8,093 bases of DNA from a bacterium (GTDB taxonomy: Bacteria > Actinomycetota > Humimicrobiia > Humimicrobiales > Humimicrobiaceae): NCBI GenBank assembly GCA_030611285.1, contig JAUWQC010000039.1, positions 1-8,093 on the forward strand, written 5' to 3'. Positions 5,397 to 8,093 of the stretch are shown piece by piece. The notes beneath the pieces are model-generated. The model had not been told where the DNA came from, made no database searches, and was given only the letters and a program-made list of their open reading frames with translations. Within the stretch, counting starts at the first letter, position 1; each line of letters begins with the position of its first letter. Both the position numbers and the translations under genes were made by a program.

Positions 5397-7265
5397 ATGG
5401 ATTATGATGTGATAGTTGTAGGAGCCGGACATGCGGGCTGTGAAGCGGCCCTGGCGTCAGCAAGATTAGGATTAAAAACTCTAGTTTTAACCATTAATGT
5501 GGATAAAATTGCTTTAATGCCCTGCAATCCATCAATAGGTGGACTGGGGAAGAGCCAGCTGGTTAGAGAAATAGACGCAATGGGCGGACAGATGGCAAAG
5601 ACTACTAATAAAACTCTAATACAAATTAAAATTCTAAACAAAAGAAAAGGTCCTGCAGTCCAGGCTCTAAGAGCTCAAGTAGATAAAAAGGAATATGAAA
5701 TCGAAATGAAGAGAGTCCTTGAGAATACTAAAGATTTAACTTTAAGGCAGGGAACAGTGGATAAAATATTGGTAAAGGACGGTGCCGCAGTTGGCGCAGG
5801 GATAGAAAGCGGTCTATTATTTGGGGGGAAAGCGATAATAATAACCACAGGCACTTTTTTAAGGGGAAGAATAATCATTGGTAAAAAGGATTATCCGGCT
5901 GGGCGTATGGGTGAGTATCCTGCAATGAATTTAACAAGAAATTTAATCAGTCTTGGTTTCAAGATAGAGAGATTTCAAACAGCAACTCCTCCAAGAGTTG
6001 ACAGGAGAACAGTAAACTTTTTAAAAACAGAGGTGCAATATGGAGATAAGCAACCCCTAAGCTTTTCTTTTTGGGATGAGGAAAAGATTTACCAGAGCAT
6101 TAAGTGTCATTTGACCTACACTAATGAAAAAACTCATAAACTCATTGCGGAAAACATAGAGCAATCTCCTATAAAGTCCGGAATGATTGATACGCATGGT
6201 CCAAGACACTGTCCGTCTATTGATAGAAAAGTAATTAATTTCCCCGAAAAGAAAAGGCATCCGGTTTTTATTGAACCTGAGGGTACTTACACTAACGAAA
6301 TGTATCTCCAGGGGCTTACTACCAGTATGCCTATGGTAATACAGCAGAAGATAATAAATACTGTAGAGGGACTGGAAAACGCAAGGATAATAAGACCGGG
6401 TTACGCAGTAGAATATGACTATATAATTCCCAGTCAATTGAATTTTACTCTGGAATCAAAAATAATAGAGAATTTATATTTTGCCGGTCAGATAAATGGC
6501 ACTTCAGGATATGAGGAGGCAGCAGCACAGGGTTTTATTGCAGGAGTAAATGCAGCGCTGAAAATAACGAATGAGCAGCCATTAATACTAACCAGGGATA
6601 ATAGCTACATAGGAGTTTTAATAGATGACCTTATTACTAAAGATCTTATAGAGCCTTACAGGATGTATACTTCAAGAGCAGAATATAGGCTGGTGTTGCG
6701 CTCTGATAATGCTGATATAAGATTAAGTAAATTTGGGAATGATATTGGACTCATAACTAATGAACAGTACAGGAGGGTAGTCAAAAGAGAGAAAGAAATT
6801 AATAAATTAATATCTAAACTTAAAACCATTAGTTTAAATCCTGATAGGGGCAATAATAACATTCTTGAAAAAATGGGTACGAATCCCATTGACACTCCAT
6901 TAAGCATCTATAAGCTTTTAAAAAGACCCGAGGTTAATATCTCTGGTGTAATAGATTTTACTGGCGATAAAAGAAATAAGTATGATAGAAAAATTTTAAA
7001 ACAGGCAGAGATTAAAATAAAATATGAAGGTTATATAAATAGGCAATTAAGCGAAATTAAGAAATTAGAGAACCTGGAAAAATATTATCTTCCCCGGGAT
7101 TTAAACTATTTTAAAATAGTTGGGATTACTTATGAAGCGCAAGAGAAACTTACAAAAATTAAACCGAATACTCTGGGGCAGGCTTCAAGAATTGCAGGGA
7201 TATCGCCTGCGGATATATCAATACTAATGTTGAACATAAAAGGGAAACCGGAGACAGGTGTTTAA
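5397..7265 (+). CDS. mnmG: tRNA uridine-5-carboxymethylaminomethyl synthesis enzyme MnmG (GidA)
   Basis: MnmG is the FAD- and NADH-dependent partner of MnmE in wobble-uridine modification of tRNA; the two form an alpha2-beta2 complex. The 622-residue length is normal. FAD motif G-A-G-H-A-G-C-E-A is at 9-17. The first catalytic cysteine is C43 in C-N-P-S-I-G-G, and the second is C272 in G-P-R-H-C-P-S-I. Other hallmarks are G-P-A-V-x-A-L-R-A-Q, T-P-P-R-V-D, A-G-Q-I-N-G-T-S-G-Y-E-E-A-A-A-Q-G and T-S-R-A-E-Y-R before D-N-A-D-I-R at 436-441. The C-terminal helical domain (about 465-622) ends with the conserved G-Q-A-S-R-I-x-G-I-S-P-A-D-I-S segment, which is needed for MnmE binding. The start ATG at 5397 has no clear Shine-Dalgarno sequence. 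rsmG begins 2 nt after the stop. This is the functional copy in the window. Confidence 0.98.
   Translation: MDYDVIVVGAGHAGCEAALASARLGLKTLVLTINVDKIALMPCNPSIGGLGKSQLVREIDAMGGQMAKTTNKTLIQIKILNKRKGPAVQALRAQVDKKEYEIEMKRVLENTKDLTLRQGTVDKILVKDGAAVGAGIESGLLFGGKAIIITTGTFLRGRIIIGKKDYPAGRMGEYPAMNLTRNLISLGFKIERFQTATPPRVDRRTVNFLKTEVQYGDKQPLSFSFWDEEKIYQSIKCHLTYTNEKTHKLIAENIEQSPIKSGMIDTHGPRHCPSIDRKVINFPEKKRHPVFIEPEGTYTNEMYLQGLTTSMPMVIQQKIINTVEGLENARIIRPGYAVEYDYIIPSQLNFTLESKIIENLYFAGQINGTSGYEEAAAQGFIAGVNAALKITNEQPLILTRDNSYIGVLIDDLITKDLIEPYRMYTSRAEYRLVLRSDNADIRLSKFGNDIGLITNEQYRRVVKREKEINKLISKLKTISLNPDRGNNNILEKMGTNPIDTPLSIYKLLKRPEVNISGVIDFTGDKRNKYDRKILKQAEIKIKYEGYINRQLSEIKKLENLEKYYLPRDLNYFKIVGITYEAQEKLTKIKPNTLGQASRIAGISPADISILMLNIKGKPETGV
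7104..7121. repeat. 18-bp perfect palindrome inside mnmG
   Basis: AACTATTTTAAAATAGTT is self-complementary over 18 bp and encodes N-Y-F-K-I-V near the C-terminus of MnmG. It is purely AT-rich apart from one G/C pair and could be chance in a sequence of this composition. It does not resemble parS. Confidence 0.3.
7256..7260 (+). promoter_or_regulatory. Shine-Dalgarno site of rsmG inside the mnmG end
   Basis: AGGTG at 7256-7260, within the last codons of mnmG, is 7 nt before TTG 7268. It supports that TTG as the rsmG start and implies translational coupling between the two genes. Confidence 0.55.
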
Positions 7266-7267
7266 AT

Positions 7268-8041
7268 TTGGATATTGATAACATTTTAAAACTGTCACTT
7301 AAAGAACTTGGTATTAATTTTTCTAAAGCCCAGGTAAGTCTTGTAGAAGAATATCTGAATTTAGTTTATAAGCATAATAAAAAATTTAATCTTGTTGGCA
7401 CAAAGGATAAGGAGGGAATACTTATAAGGCATATTCTGGACTCTATTTCAATATTGAAATATAAAAAATATCTTTTCTATAATACAAATAATGTAGAAAA
7501 AATACTCGATGTGGGAACAGGTGCAGGATTACCGGGGGTAGTGCTATCTATTTTTTTAAGCGATAAGTTATTTTATCTGCTGGATAAAACATTAAAGAGA
7601 ATTAATTTCTTAAATCTATTGGTTAAAGAGCTAAAACTAGAAAATATCAAGGTAATTAGGGGAAGAGCCGAAGAGCTGGCAAAAGAAAATTTATACAGGG
7701 AAAATTTTGATATCGTTTTAGCAAGAGCAGTCACCAGTTTTAATATTCTTAGTGAATTAATAATTCCATTTTGCAGAATAAATGGTAAAATTATATTTTA
7801 TAAGAGTAAAAAAGTATTTATTGAACTTGCAGCACATAGGGAAGTTATCTCAAAGTTAGGGGGGAAGGTAGATAATTTGTTAGAGGTCAAGGTTCCATAT
7901 CTGGATGAGTACAGGAATTTTCTGATAATCAACAAGGTGATAAAGTCTCCCGATATATACCCCCGGAATTTAAAGAAAATAAAAAAACAACCTTTACAAG
8001 AGGAGTGCCCTTATAATATATGTCAATGTGTAAAGGAATAA
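7268..8041 (+). CDS. rsmG: 16S rRNA (guanine-N7) methyltransferase RsmG (GidB)
   Basis: RsmG transfers a methyl group from S-adenosylmethionine to N7 of G527 (E. coli numbering) in the 530 loop of 16S rRNA. Loss of the enzyme is known to give low-level streptomycin resistance in several bacteria. The SAM-binding motif D-V-G-T-G-A-G-L-P-G is at 81-90, preceded by the family segment N-L-V-G-T-K and R-H-I-L-D-S. L-A-R-A-V at 151-155 and the closing Y-P-R (231-233) with K-x-x-P-L are also typical. At 257 residues it is a little longer than the usual 210-240; the extra tail has three cysteines (C247, C252, C254). Start is TTG at 7268, 2 nt after mnmG, supported by AGGTG at 7256-7260. mnmG-rsmG is the classical gidA-gidB pair. 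No terminator follows in the window. Confidence 0.96.
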   Translation: MDIDNILKLSLKELGINFSKAQVSLVEEYLNLVYKHNKKFNLVGTKDKEGILIRHILDSISILKYKKYLFYNTNNVEKILDVGTGAGLPGVVLSIFLSDKLFYLLDKTLKRINFLNLLVKELKLENIKVIRGRAEELAKENLYRENFDIVLARAVTSFNILSELIIPFCRINGKIIFYKSKKVFIELAAHREVISKLGGKVDNLLEVKVPYLDEYRNFLIINKVIKSPDIYPRNLKKIKKQPLQEECPYNICQCVKE

Positions 8042-8073
8042 ATGTATAAATGTGGAGTGAATCAGTTTAATAA

Positions 8074-8093
8074 ATGAAGTTTTTAGATATGAT
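8074..8093 (+). CDS. Possible start of the next gene (partial)
   Basis: An ATG at 8074 opens a frame reading M-K-F-L-D-M to the window edge, with GGAG at 8054-8057 some 16 nt upstream, further than ideal. By gene order the next gene would often be noc, parA or parB, but seven codons are not enough to identify it. A different start beyond the edge is equally possible. Confidence 0.2.

Noticed and set aside
8042..8077. Tiny open frame beginning ATG 8042 right after rsmG
   Set aside because: It has only 11 codons and no family resemblance; it is probably spacer.

Overview
This AT-rich bacterial window carries the conserved block next to the replication origin: rpmH - rnpA - yidD - yidC - jag - mnmE - (mnmG-like) - mnmG - rsmG, all on the + strand. 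It normally lies between dnaA and parA/parB. AGA/AGG arginine codons, frequent ATA isoleucine codons, a short YidC without a large periplasmic domain, a jag gene after yidC and Bacillus-type parS sites suggest a low-GC Firmicutes-like lineage. Clostridia, Halanaerobiales or an uncultured relative such as Atribacterota would all fit. The sequence alone does not settle the taxon.

Region 1 (1-2360) is one transcription unit. It has a near-consensus promoter (TTGATA - 17 bp - TATAAT), then ribosomal protein L34, the RNase P protein, the YidD membrane-insertion factor, the YidC insertase and the RNA-binding protein Jag/KhpB. It ends at a hairpin plus T-tract terminator at 2336-2360. The rnpA gene has no ATG, GTG, TTG or CTG that could start a full-length protein; ATA at 237 is the best candidate.

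Region 2 (2374-8041) starts at a second promoter and encodes the tRNA wobble-uridine modification pair MnmE and MnmG, followed by the 16S rRNA methyltransferase RsmG. Between mnmE and the true mnmG lies an extra intact gene of about 473 codons. It is clearly an MnmG paralogue: it keeps the FAD-binding fold but lacks the C-terminal domain of about 155-160 residues, and several otherwise invariant active-site motifs are replaced, including the first catalytic cysteine. It matches neither MnmG nor TrmFO in function-defining residues and is the strongest candidate for something undescribed.

Two perfect 16-bp parS sites (TGTTTCACGTGAAACA) bracket this extra gene, one upstream of each mnmG-type gene, which suggests a tandem duplication of a parS + mnmG unit. 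Near the midpoint between them, inside the extra gene, is a perfect 24-bp palindrome whose arms resemble parS. Together these suggest a ParB-loading centromere region embedded in a tRNA/rRNA-modification operon.

The last 52 bases after rsmG hold no complete gene. No tRNA, rRNA, insertion sequence or CRISPR was seen, and no intergenic stretch exceeds 300 bases.
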